From Ardenticatenaceae bacterium (GTDB lineage: Bacteria; Chloroflexota; Anaerolineae; Promineifilales; Promineifilaceae), in the NCBI GenBank assembly GCA_020634245.1, contig JACKCC010000006.1:496001-560000 (forward strand): DNA of 64,000 bases, in the 5' to 3' direction. This document shows, one piece after another, positions 34,336 through 44,427 of the stretch (positions are counted from its first letter, which is position 1; each line of letters begins with the position of its first letter). The position numbers were made by a program, and so were the translations under genes. The notes under the pieces were generated by a model, which worked only from the letters and a program-made list of their open reading frames with translations, had not been told where the DNA came from and ran no database searches.

Positions 34336-35718
34336 CTACAAATTGATATTTTCCCGTTCGGCTACACCAAATTTGGCGGGTGGCAGCAGCAGGAAGACGG
34401 CATTGAGGATAATACCGATGAGTGCTGCAAACACAATCGCCGGGATGCCGTTGGGGAAAAGCACCGGGATATTGAACGGGAAAACGCCATCGGGCAGCCC
34501 CAGATTGCCGCCAATGCCGGTGATGAGAATGATCGCTCCGACAGCCAATTGGCGTGGCTCGAAAAGATTGACCTTCTCCGATTGAATCAAGGCCACGCCC
34601 TGCATACCGATGACGCCAAACAAGTAAATGGACAGCCCGCCAGTTACGGCGACGGGCAGTGTGTTGACCAGCGCCGCCAGCTTGCCGACGAAGCCCAGTA
34701 GAATAGCGATGCCGCCGGCCGTCATCAGCACCGGCACGGAATAATTACGGGTGATGGCCATCAGGCTGTTGTTTTCGCCGTAATTTGTTCCGGCACAGCC
34801 GCCCAGCATACCCACAATTAAATCGTCGCAGCCATCGGCAACCAGGTTCAAACCGATGAGGTTTTTAATGCCCAGCGGCTTGCGCTTCAGGTCCTTGGCT
34901 AGCTGGTCAATGTAAAGGCTCATCTGGTAAAGATGGGCGGTGCTTTCGGGAATGGTAGCGATGGCGATGAGAGAAATGCTAATCACCGCGCCCCAGGCCC
35001 GCGTGTCACCGAAAGCGGGCAGGGTGATGCTGGGAACGCGCAGCCAGGCGGCGTCGCCAATAGCTGCAAAATTGACCAGTCCAAAGGGGATGGCCACGAT
35101 ATATCCGGCGGCGGCACCCAGCAAAATAGGCAGCATACCCAGTAATCCTTTGCCTTGCAGGTAAACAGAAAAGACGACCGTTACGATTAGGGTGATGAAG
35201 GCGACGCCCCAGTGCGCGCCAGCCATGTTCAAGGCGGATCCAGCCAGGGCGATGCCGATGACGATGGCCACGCTGCCGGTGATGACCGGGGGCAGCACTT
35301 TGTCCAACGCCGCCTTACCCACGCGCATGATGAACAGACCGATGAGGATTTCGAATACGGCCGTACCAATAATTCCCACCTGCACTAACCGCACTCCTTC
35401 CGGGCAGTAGACAGTTGCCGGGTTGTTAAAACAATTGGGCACAAACTGGCTCATTACCGTGATAACGACCGTGATGTAGCTGAAACTGGAGCCATAATAC
35501 ATGGGAATGCGCCGCTTAGAGACCAGCAGGGCGATAATCGTGCCCAATCCGCCGGCCAGCAAGGTCACGCCTACGTCAAACTTGGTCAAAATCGCTACCA
35601 ATACTGTTGCCGGGAACATGGTCAAAACTTGCTGAAATCCCAGGCTGATCATGGAACCCACCGGCGGTGTGTCCGCCGGCATATAACCGAAAACTTTGTC
35701 TTTTGTCATACTTGCCAT
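34336..35718 (-). CDS. NCS2-family uracil/xanthine permease
   Basis: 460 residues, about 14 membrane helices. Family motifs: PPVGSMISLGFQQVLTMFPATVLVAILT, the substrate Glu in TIPESTAHLYQMS (TM8) and GGCAGTNYGENNS (TM10). The GGxxxTxYGEN form and ESTAHL are close to UraA/PyrP uracil permeases, although xanthine permeases share the fold. It imports a nucleobase with protons. GGAGG precedes the ATG. Two strong leader stems (35748-35778 and 35864-35901) suggest control by attenuation. Confidence 0.88.
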   Translation of the reverse strand: MASMTKDKVFGYMPADTPPVGSMISLGFQQVLTMFPATVLVAILTKFDVGVTLLAGGLGTIIALLVSKRRIPMYYGSSFSYITVVITVMSQFVPNCFNNPATVYCPEGVRLVQVGIIGTAVFEILIGLFIMRVGKAALDKVLPPVITGSVAIVIGIALAGSALNMAGAHWGVAFITLIVTVVFSVYLQGKGLLGMLPILLGAAAGYIVAIPFGLVNFAAIGDAAWLRVPSITLPAFGDTRAWGAVISISLIAIATIPESTAHLYQMSLYIDQLAKDLKRKPLGIKNLIGLNLVADGCDDLIVGMLGGCAGTNYGENNSLMAITRNYSVPVLMTAGGIAILLGFVGKLAALVNTLPVAVTGGLSIYLFGVIGMQGVALIQSEKVNLFEPRQLAVGAIILITGIGGNLGLPDGVFPFNIPVLFPNGIPAIVFAALIGIILNAVFLLLPPAKFGVAERENINL

Positions 35719-35747
35719 TTCTTTCCTCCAAAAAATTTCTCTTTCAT

Positions 35748-35778
35748 TTTCCCGGAAACTTTGGAGTTTCCGGGAAAG
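35748..35778 (-). promoter_or_regulatory. Strong hairpin just before the permease ribosome site
   Basis: TTTCCCGGAAAC and GTTTCCGGGAAA are perfect 12-base arms with a 7-base loop. It ends about 20 bases before GGAGG on the minus-strand transcript and has no T-run, so it is not a terminator. Confidence 0.6.
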
Positions 35779-35863
35779 TTGTCAAACTTATTGAGTTGTT
35801 ATTCCTGAGCGTTGAAATTGTGAATTTTTGTCTGGTGGCTACCTCCTTTGGGGTAAACAGGCA

Positions 35864-35901
35864 TAAAAAAAGGGCTTTTCGCTTAAAAACGAAAAGCCCT
35901 T
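35864..35901 (-). terminator. Intrinsic terminator (possible attenuator) in the permease leader
   Basis: On the minus strand AAGGGCTTTTCG pairs with CGAAAAGCCCTT and runs into seven T's. It lies about 150 bases upstream of the NCS2 permease start with no gene in front of it, so an attenuator is more likely than an end-of-operon terminator. I could not identify a PyrR-binding loop or known purine riboswitch in 35902-36130. Confidence 0.65.
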
Positions 35902-36130
35902 GGTCATTAAAAGAAGGGAGCCAGGGAAGGCGGAACCGCTGTCCCTGTTTTTGGGGAATGGTCGGGTTATTCCTCATCGACCACCCTGTCTTTTTGGCCG
36001 TTGCCGTGCCTGTGTTCAACCCTGATTCAAACATCAGGAATGCTATTATAGACACTCGCTGCCAAATTGCCAGGGGAAAAGCGTCAAATTTGCGGCTCGA
36101 TTTTTCGCCATTTTGCCTAAAAAGTTGGGT

Positions 36131-36159
36131 TGACGGCCGTTTCCCCCCTTGTTATACTC
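36131..36159 (+). promoter_or_regulatory. Sigma70-type promoter of the valS T-box transcript
   Basis: TTGACG (36131-36136), 17-base spacer, TATACT (36154-36159). A HIP palindrome ACGGCCGT (36134-36141) overlaps the -35 element and spacer. Confidence 0.75.
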
Positions 36160-36180
36160 CTCCCGCAATTAAAAACTGAT

Positions 36181-36461
36181 CGACGTTGAATGGAAGTAGT
36201 AAACGGAACCCGCCCCATAGAGAGCTTGGGTCACAGGCTGAAAACCAGAGCAAACGGCCGTTTCGTCGAAGTCGTCCAGGAGTTTTTTCGGTAAAATCGT
36301 AATCCGTATTCTGTGAACCGTAATCCGATTTACGAGACTAGCTGAAAACGGGAAAGCCCGTTATCGCTTCAAATGAGTGGGGCAATTTTGCAAAATTGCC
36401 CAAACAAGGTGGTACCGCGTGAGATACTCTCTCGTCCTTGACTGGATGAGAGAGTTTTTTC
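36181..36461 (+). ncRNA. T-box leader of valS
   Basis: Stem I features are the loop-E strand AGTA (36196-36203 region), the distal AGAGAGC...GGTCACAGGCTGAAAACCAGAGC, and GAA-GTC on the 3' side of the specifier loop (about 36270-36275), giving a valine codon GUC that agrees with the gene. Stem III is AACGGGAAAGCCCGTT (about 36348-36363). The T-box sequence AAGGTGGTACCGCG is at 36407-36420. The terminator CTCTCTCGTCC/GGATGAGAGAG is at 36428-36455 with six T's. Uncharged tRNA-Val would favour the antiterminator. Odd points: a HIP palindrome lies in stem I (36254-36261) and a REP-C-like stem GGGCAATTTTGCAAAATTGCCC (36380-36401) sits just before the T-box sequence. Confidence 0.93.
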
Positions 36462-36475
36462 ATTTAGTCGAGCAG

Positions 36476-36562
36476 TCCGGTAGTCTGATAGTCAAATAGT
36501 CAGACAACCAGACTACTTGACTATTAGACTACAAGACTACAAGACTAAAGGACTACAAGACT
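36476..36562 (+). repeat. GACTACAA octamer tandem repeats leading into valS
   Basis: Degenerate then regular period-8 units (GACTACAA GACTACAA GACTAAAG GACTACAA GACTATG) fill the space between the T-box terminator and valS. The last unit supplies the valS ATG, and the variant unit GACTAAAG plus GA creates the only ribosome-site-like AAAGGA. Confidence 0.75.
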
Positions 36563-39229
<2,667 letters not shown>

Positions 39230-39235
39230 GATTTT

Positions 39236-40810
39236 ATGAGTAAAGTAGTGAAAGGACGCATTACGGTACGGCCGTGGACGGAAGAAGATATTGCCGGTAT
39301 TGTGGCCTGTCACAAGGCGGTGTACGGGGAATTGTATGAGGAAGCGGAGCTGTACGGCCGTCGCAAATACGAGATGCAGTTCCGCGCCTTCCCTGAAGGG
39401 CAGTTTTTGGCCGAAATCAACGGACAGGTGGTGGGCTACGCCACGTCTATCATCGTCCAATTAGATGATGAGGACCATTGGTACACCTACCGCGAACTGA
39501 CCGGCGCGGGGACGTTTAGCACACACACCAACAGCGGCGACACGCTTTACGGCGCGGATATTGCCGTTCATCCTGATTTTCGGCGGCGCGGTATTTCCCG
39601 CCGCCTGTATCAGAAGCGGCGGCAGTTGGTGCGCAAGTATAATTTGCGGCGGATGGTGGCCTACGGCCGTATCCCCGACTACCACCTTGTCAGTGGCAAA
39701 ATGACGGCCGAAGAGTATGTGCGCCGCGTATTGGCTGGCGAGATGCAGGATACAGCCCTTAATGCTCATCTGGAGGCCGGTTATCAGGTGAAGCGGCTCT
39801 TGCTGGATTACATGGAGGACGAAGACAGCCTTAACTATGCCACCTGGCTGGAGATGCCCAATCCTGATTTCAAATCGGAAAAACGGCGGATTGCCGCCGC
39901 GCCGCTCAAAAAACCGGTGCGCACCATTCGGGTGGCGGCGGCCCAATGGCTGATGCGCCCCATCACCAGTTGGGCTGAGTTTGCCCAGATCGCCAACTTT
40001 TTTGCCATGTCGGCCGATACCTACCATGCCCATTTTCTGGTTTTACCGGAACTGCTGACGGTGCAATTGTTTAGCCTGCTGCCGTCGGATATGGATGCGA
40101 AAACGGCCGTTCACCATCTCACCACCTACACCGAGCAGTATACCGCCTTGTTTAAGGAACTGGCACAAAAATATCGCCTCTACATTGTCGGCGGCTCCCA
40201 CCCCACGATGCGTGACGGCCGACTCTTCAATGTGGCCTACTTTTTCACGCCCAGCGGCAATGTGTACACGCAGGATAAACTTCACGTCACCCCCTACGAG
40301 CGGCAAATGTGGGATGTCCAGCCGGGTGAGGAGATTAAGATTTTTGAAACGCCGCTGGCGCGGGTGGCGATCCAGATTTGTTATGATATTGAATTCCCGG
40401 AGACGGCGCGCTTGCTGGCCATGGCCGGGGTGGAAACAATCTTTGTTCCTTTCAGCACCGATGAAAAGAAGGGTTATTACCGGGTGCGCTACAGCGCCCA
40501 CGCCCGCGCCGTAGAGAATTACCTTTATCTGGTGTTGTCAGGCAGCGCCGGTAATTTGCCCACGACGCCTTCGTACCTGCTGAATTATAGCCAGTCGGTT
40601 ATTATTACGCCCAGTGATTTTGCCTTTCCTTTGGAGGCCACGGCCGCTTTGGCCGACCCCAATGTGGAGACGGTGGTGATTGCCGACCTGGATTTGAACA
40701 GTCTGGCGCAGCAGCGGGAGTTGGGTAGTGTACGGCCGTTGCACGATCGCCGCCCCGATCTCTACGAATTGCGGGCTAAAATTCCTATCAAAACCATTTA
40801 TGTTGAATAA
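39236..40810 (+). CDS. Fusion of GNAT acetyltransferase and nitrilase-family amidohydrolase
   Basis: 524 residues. The N-terminal GNAT domain (about 1-215) has YGADIAVHPDFRRRGISRRLYQKRR, the acetyl-CoA loop. The C-terminal nitrilase-superfamily domain (about 225-524) has the Glu-Lys-Cys triad in VLPELLTV, QDKLHVTPYE and QICYDIEFPE. This fusion is known in several bacteria as bifunctional GNAT/carbon-nitrogen hydrolase, with no firm substrate. Its position six bases after valS implies co-expression, but a functional link to valine is not evident. HIP palindromes encode parts of both domains. Confidence 0.92.
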   Translation: MSKVVKGRITVRPWTEEDIAGIVACHKAVYGELYEEAELYGRRKYEMQFRAFPEGQFLAEINGQVVGYATSIIVQLDDEDHWYTYRELTGAGTFSTHTNSGDTLYGADIAVHPDFRRRGISRRLYQKRRQLVRKYNLRRMVAYGRIPDYHLVSGKMTAEEYVRRVLAGEMQDTALNAHLEAGYQVKRLLLDYMEDEDSLNYATWLEMPNPDFKSEKRRIAAAPLKKPVRTIRVAAAQWLMRPITSWAEFAQIANFFAMSADTYHAHFLVLPELLTVQLFSLLPSDMDAKTAVHHLTTYTEQYTALFKELAQKYRLYIVGGSHPTMRDGRLFNVAYFFTPSGNVYTQDKLHVTPYERQMWDVQPGEEIKIFETPLARVAIQICYDIEFPETARLLAMAGVETIFVPFSTDEKKGYYRVRYSAHARAVENYLYLVLSGSAGNLPTTPSYLLNYSQSVIITPSDFAFPLEATAALADPNVETVVIADLDLNSLAQQRELGSVRPLHDRRPDLYELRAKIPIKTIYVE

Positions 40811-40828
40811 ACAACTTTGGAGCAGTTT

Positions 40829-41176
40829 ATGAATAAACAACCAAGACCCACCGGCGTTACCGCCGATCGCAGCGAAAGGCTCTTAAAAATTAGCTGGAGC
40901 GATGGCCACGAGAGCGTCTATCCCTTTGCCGGGCTGCGCGCCGAATGCCCCTGCGCCGAATGTAAGGGCGGCCACGAGCACATGGGCCAGCCACCCAATC
41001 CCTACGTCATCCGTGAAACGCCCAATGAGGGCATCAATATCGAAAACATCGAAGCGGTGGGCAGCTACGCCATCACTATTCATTGGAGCGATGGGCATTG
41101 GGCCGGGATTTATACCTGGGACTTTTTGCGCCAGGCCTGTCCTTGTGTGGAATGTGCGCCGCCGTTGAGCAATTAG
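40829..41176 (+). CDS. DUF971 (gamma-butyrobetaine hydroxylase N-domain-like) protein
   Basis: 115 residues with the DUF971 pattern: LLKISWSDGHESVYPFAGLRAECPCAEC near the N-terminus and ITIHWSDGHWAGIYTWDFLRQACPC at the C-terminus. Paired CxCxxC motifs suggest metal or Fe-S binding. The family is often linked to Fe-S cluster handling (ApbC/Mrp fusions in other bacteria). GGAG precedes the ATG at 40829. It probably shares the valS transcript, with a terminator immediately after. Confidence 0.88.
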   Translation: MNKQPRPTGVTADRSERLLKISWSDGHESVYPFAGLRAECPCAECKGGHEHMGQPPNPYVIRETPNEGINIENIEAVGSYAITIHWSDGHWAGIYTWDFLRQACPCVECAPPLSN

Positions 41177-41198
41177 CTGTTAGCTTTAGATCATTAAT

Positions 41199-41250
41199 TT
41201 ACAGCCGCAATGTATCGGTGATAGATTACCACATTGCGGCTGTAATTTTG
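41199..41250 (+). terminator. Intrinsic terminator after the DUF971 gene
   Basis: TTACAGCCGCAATGT (41199-41213) pairs perfectly with ACATTGCGGCTGTAA (41231-41245), followed by TTTTG. Confidence 0.82.
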
Positions 41251-41274
41251 ATTAGCAACAGTGCGAGGATTTAG

Positions 41275-42192
41275 ATGATGAAACTTAACAAGGAAAGCAA
41301 TTTCAAGTTTCCAACCTGGCGGCGGATACGGCGCAGCCTGCAAACCGTTCTGCTGCTCACGATTGGGGGAACCCTGGCCGCTTTTGGCTACGCTCTTTTT
41401 CAGGTGCCGTTTAATATTGTGGCCGGCGGGTTATCGGGCATCAGCCTGGTCGTTAATCATTTTACCGGCTGGCCGATTGGCTTGATGTATTGGTTGATGA
41501 ACACGCCGCTGTTGATTTTGGGATACTATAATCTTGGACGTTGGCGATTTGTGTTCCGTACCTTGTTTGCAGCGACGGTTTTCTCGGTTGCTACGGATAT
41601 ATTTATTGCCAACTTGCCCCATTGGATGGACAAATTCCCGTTGACCGATGACTTGCTTTTGAGCAGTATTTATGGCGGTATCGTTGGCGGTATCAGTGCC
41701 GGGTTGGTGTACCGGGCGGGCAGTACGTTTGGCGGCACGGGCATTATTGGCAGGGTCATCCAGCAGCGCACCGGCTTGCCTTTGAGCCAGGCATATTTTT
41801 ACACCGACGGGGCAATTATTGCCCTAGCCGGGCTGGTATTTGGCTGGGAGATTGCTTTGTATGGCGTATTGGTACTGTTTTTGAATGGTATGGCATCGGA
41901 TTATGCGATGGAGGGAGCCAGTAGTACGCGTACGGCGACGATTGTCACCAATCGTCCGCAAGAAGTAGCTGATGGTTTGATGTCGGCTTTGCATCGCGGG
42001 GTGAGTTACTGGCCGGTAACGGGGGCTTATACCGGCCAGCAGCATTTTATGCTGACGGTGACGATGGCCCGCTCGCAGGTAGCGGATGTCAAAAATGTGG
42101 TGGCGGAGATTGATCCGGAGGCGTTTTTGACCATTGGGGTGAGTAATCGGGCATTGGGTAAGGGATTTTCGGCGTTGGGGAACAAAAATTGA
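41275..42192 (+). CDS. YitT-family (DUF161/DUF2179) membrane protein
   Basis: 305 residues: about five membrane helices (SLQTVLLLTIGGTLAAFGYALFQVPFNIVAGGLSGISLVVNH, YWLMNTPLLILGYYNLG, SSIYGGIVGGISAGLVYRAGSTFGGTGIIG) followed by a C-terminal DUF2179 domain (ATIVTNRPQEVADGLMSALHRGVSYWPVTGAYTGQQHFMLTVTMARSQ). YitT proteins are widespread and their transport or sensing role is not settled. Either of two adjacent ATG codons could serve as start. The gene stands alone after a terminator. Confidence 0.92.
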   Translation: MMKLNKESNFKFPTWRRIRRSLQTVLLLTIGGTLAAFGYALFQVPFNIVAGGLSGISLVVNHFTGWPIGLMYWLMNTPLLILGYYNLGRWRFVFRTLFAATVFSVATDIFIANLPHWMDKFPLTDDLLLSSIYGGIVGGISAGLVYRAGSTFGGTGIIGRVIQQRTGLPLSQAYFYTDGAIIALAGLVFGWEIALYGVLVLFLNGMASDYAMEGASSTRTATIVTNRPQEVADGLMSALHRGVSYWPVTGAYTGQQHFMLTVTMARSQVADVKNVVAEIDPEAFLTIGVSNRALGKGFSALGNKN

Positions 42193-42268
42193 GTGATTCA
42201 TGTCATATGTTATGCGTCACTCGTCCTGAATATATTTGACGCATGACCTATGACGTATAACGTTGCGG

Positions 42269-42982
42269 TTAACTTCCCGACTCAAGTGTTTTAATCAGGT
42301 CAGGCAGTTGGCCGATGTGATCCAGTTCCAGATAGTTTTGGTGTGTGGGGTTGGTGACGGTTTCATGTGCCCAGGTGAGGTGGTAGGGGATGTACACGGC
42401 CGTTCCACCCACAGCCACCACCGGCAAAACATCCGACTTTAGGGAGTTGCCCACCATCAAAAACTGCTCCGGCCGGAGCCGGTATTTGCCCAGGATGGCG
42501 GCATATGTCTCACTGGTTTTATTGCTGACAACCTCGACGTAATCGAAATAATCGGCCAATCCTGACCGGGCCAGTTTGGCTTCCTGGTCGAGCAAATCCC
42601 CTTTAGTAAGCAGCATGAGTTGGTGTGTTTGGGCTAGTTGGGGCACGATTTCGGCTACGTGTTCCAGTAGTTTGGTGGGGGAGTTTACCATTTCTTTGGC
42701 GAAGTTAATGATGGTTTTGACATCTTGCCCGGTGAGATGTCCATTGGCCAGGGTAACGGCCGTTTCCAGCATCGACAACGTAAAACTCTTAATCCCGTAA
42801 CCAAAGTGCCGCAAATTACCCATCTCCGTCTCATACAGAGTCTGGTTGACGACTTCGGGAGCGGCGTAATTGGCCAGCAGCCGCCGGAATTTTTCTTGCG
42901 TGGCGTGGTACAGCGTCTCATTTTGCCACAGCGTGTCGTCGGCATCCAGAGCAATGATCCCAAAGTGTTTGCGCGTAGTCAT
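42269..42982 (-). CDS. HAD-superfamily hydrolase
   Basis: 237 residues. Motif I is ALDADDTLW (nucleophile Asp), motif II is LLTKGD and motif IV is FLMVGNSLKSDVLPV. The helical cap (YHATQEKFRRLLANY...) fits phosphoglycolate phosphatase/YjjG-like enzymes. Its ATG overlaps the lysA stop by one base, so it is translated with lysA. The substrate is not known; a house-cleaning phosphatase role is plausible. Confidence 0.88.
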   Translation of the reverse strand: MTTRKHFGIIALDADDTLWQNETLYHATQEKFRRLLANYAAPEVVNQTLYETEMGNLRHFGYGIKSFTLSMLETAVTLANGHLTGQDVKTIINFAKEMVNSPTKLLEHVAEIVPQLAQTHQLMLLTKGDLLDQEAKLARSGLADYFDYVEVVSNKTSETYAAILGKYRLRPEQFLMVGNSLKSDVLPVVAVGGTAVYIPYHLTWAHETVTNPTHQNYLELDHIGQLPDLIKTLESGS

Positions 42983-44283
42983 TAAGGCGTGTACTCCCAG
43001 ACAGCATCTTCGATGCAGCCATCTAGTAAGTGTCCCAATTTCTGCCGCTGACGGATGATGCGGAATTGCTTCCCATTGACCAGTACTTCGGCCGGGCGGA
43101 GACGGCCGTTATAATTCGACGCCATGGCAAATCCATATGCACCCGCCTGCATGATCGCTACCAAATCGCCGGGTCTAACGGGCGGGAACGGCCGTTCTCT
43201 GGCCAAAAAGTCACCGGTTTCACAAATAGGACCAACAATGTCGCAAGTGACAGGCACTTCCGAACTGCCTGTCACCTCATTGGCGGGCAGGATGGGGTGA
43301 TGGGCTTGATAAAGGGTGGGACGGACAAGGTCGTTCATCCCTGCATCTAGGATAATGAACTGTTTCTCGCCCTGCTTTTTCGTGTAGATGACTTTCGCTA
43401 GCAGCAGCCCGGTTGGTCCAATGATGGAACGGCCCGGTTCCATGACGATTTGATAGCCGACCTGGGTAATGGGTTGGGCAACGGCCGTGACCCAATCAGT
43501 AATATCGACAATTGACGATTGACGATTGACGATTGAATCGTCAGAATAATCAATTCCTAATCCGCCGCCCACATCAAGATAGTTCAAATGGATGCCCATC
43601 CCGGCCAATTCATCGGACATGCCTACCAAAAACCGGGCTGATTCGCCAAATGGTCCTAAATCAGTGATTTGTGAGCCAATGTGCGCCGCCAGCCCGACCG
43701 GTTCCAGCCAGCGATGAGCGGTGGCTTGCTGCATCATCGCCATTGCTTTTTCGCCGCTGACGCCAAACTTGTGAGCGTGCAGCCCGGTGCTGATGTAAGG
43801 ATGGGTCTTGGCGTCGATGTTGGGATTGACACGCACGCCAATGCGGGCTTTTTGCTGCCGTTCGTTGGCGATCTGGCCGATGGCTGCCAGTTCCATCTCC
43901 GATTCAGCGTGCAAAGCCTTGATGCCGGCGTCCAGCGCCATCTCGATTTCAGCCCGTGTTTTGCCTACACCGGAGAAGATAATTTTGTCAGGCGGGAATC
44001 CGGCGTGCAGCGCCAGGAACAGTTCGCCGCCGCTGGTCACGTCAGCGCCCAATCCGGCCTGAGCCAGCAGCCGCAGCAGGGCCGGATTGCCGTTAGCTTT
44101 GACTGCATAGGCGACATGGGGGTGGGGAGAAACGGCCGTTGCCGCCCTTATAAATTCCTCAACTCGTGCCAATAAAGCAGTCTGGCTGTACACATAAACT
44201 GGCGTGCCTACGGCCGCGGCAACTTCTGCCAGGGCCAAGTTTTCACAATGAAGCAGATTGTTTTGATATTGAAAGGTTTTCAT
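42982..44283 (-). CDS. lysA: Diaminopimelate decarboxylase
   Basis: 433 residues. PLP-Lys is in HVAYAVKANGNPALLRLL, with HIGSQITDLGPF, LDVGGGLGIDY, MEPGRSIIGPTG and CDIVGPICETGDF following, as in type III decarboxylases. It makes L-lysine from meso-diaminopimelate. Just after LDVGGGLGIDYSD the protein carries SIVNRQSSIVDI, encoded by heptamer repeats at 43506-43540. This is an in-frame insertion in a loop that varies in length in the family. The HAD gene follows with one-base overlap. Confidence 0.94.
   Translation of the reverse strand: MKTFQYQNNLLHCENLALAEVAAAVGTPVYVYSQTALLARVEEFIRAATAVSPHPHVAYAVKANGNPALLRLLAQAGLGADVTSGGELFLALHAGFPPDKIIFSGVGKTRAEIEMALDAGIKALHAESEMELAAIGQIANERQQKARIGVRVNPNIDAKTHPYISTGLHAHKFGVSGEKAMAMMQQATAHRWLEPVGLAAHIGSQITDLGPFGESARFLVGMSDELAGMGIHLNYLDVGGGLGIDYSDDSIVNRQSSIVDITDWVTAVAQPITQVGYQIVMEPGRSIIGPTGLLLAKVIYTKKQGEKQFIILDAGMNDLVRPTLYQAHHPILPANEVTGSSEVPVTCDIVGPICETGDFLARERPFPPVRPGDLVAIMQAGAYGFAMASNYNGRLRPAEVLVNGKQFRIIRQRQKLGHLLDGCIEDAVWEYTP
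43506..43540. repeat. ATTGACG heptamers inside lysA
   Basis: ACAATTGACG ATTGACG ATTGACG ATTGAATCG: four period-7 units within the lysA coding region. Three heptamers equal 21 bases, so the frame is kept. The same motif class is inside the DUF512 gene at 53797-53820. Confidence 0.8.
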
Positions 44284-44339
44284 GGTTGATTATGGTTTGG
44301 GAGATACCCGTTGGCTCAGGGGTAAAAAGTGTGCGTTAA

Positions 44340-44370
44340 TGTGACAGTCACTTCAAAAGTCACTGTCACA
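44340..44370. repeat. Inverted repeat upstream of lysA
   Basis: TGTGACAGT (44340-44348) and ACTGTCACA (44362-44370) are perfect arms, with the stem continuing imperfectly inward. It sits about 60 bases before the lysA start and 60 bases after the upstream regulator gene. It could be an operator for lysA or a transcript end signal. Confidence 0.45.
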
Positions 44371-44427
44371 TCCAGGTAAGTTTGCATACAGTTCATAGTT
44401 GAGCCTTCTTGTTTTGTCATCACGTTG

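Noticed and set aside
35667..36179. 170-codon plus-strand frame in the permease leader
   Set aside because: Runs through two strong hairpins and a terminator, has no ribosome site and no family resemblance.
41199..41245. Type C REP copy between the DUF971 and YitT genes
   Set aside because: The stem sequence differs, a T-run follows and no GTAG edge is present, so it is a plain terminator.
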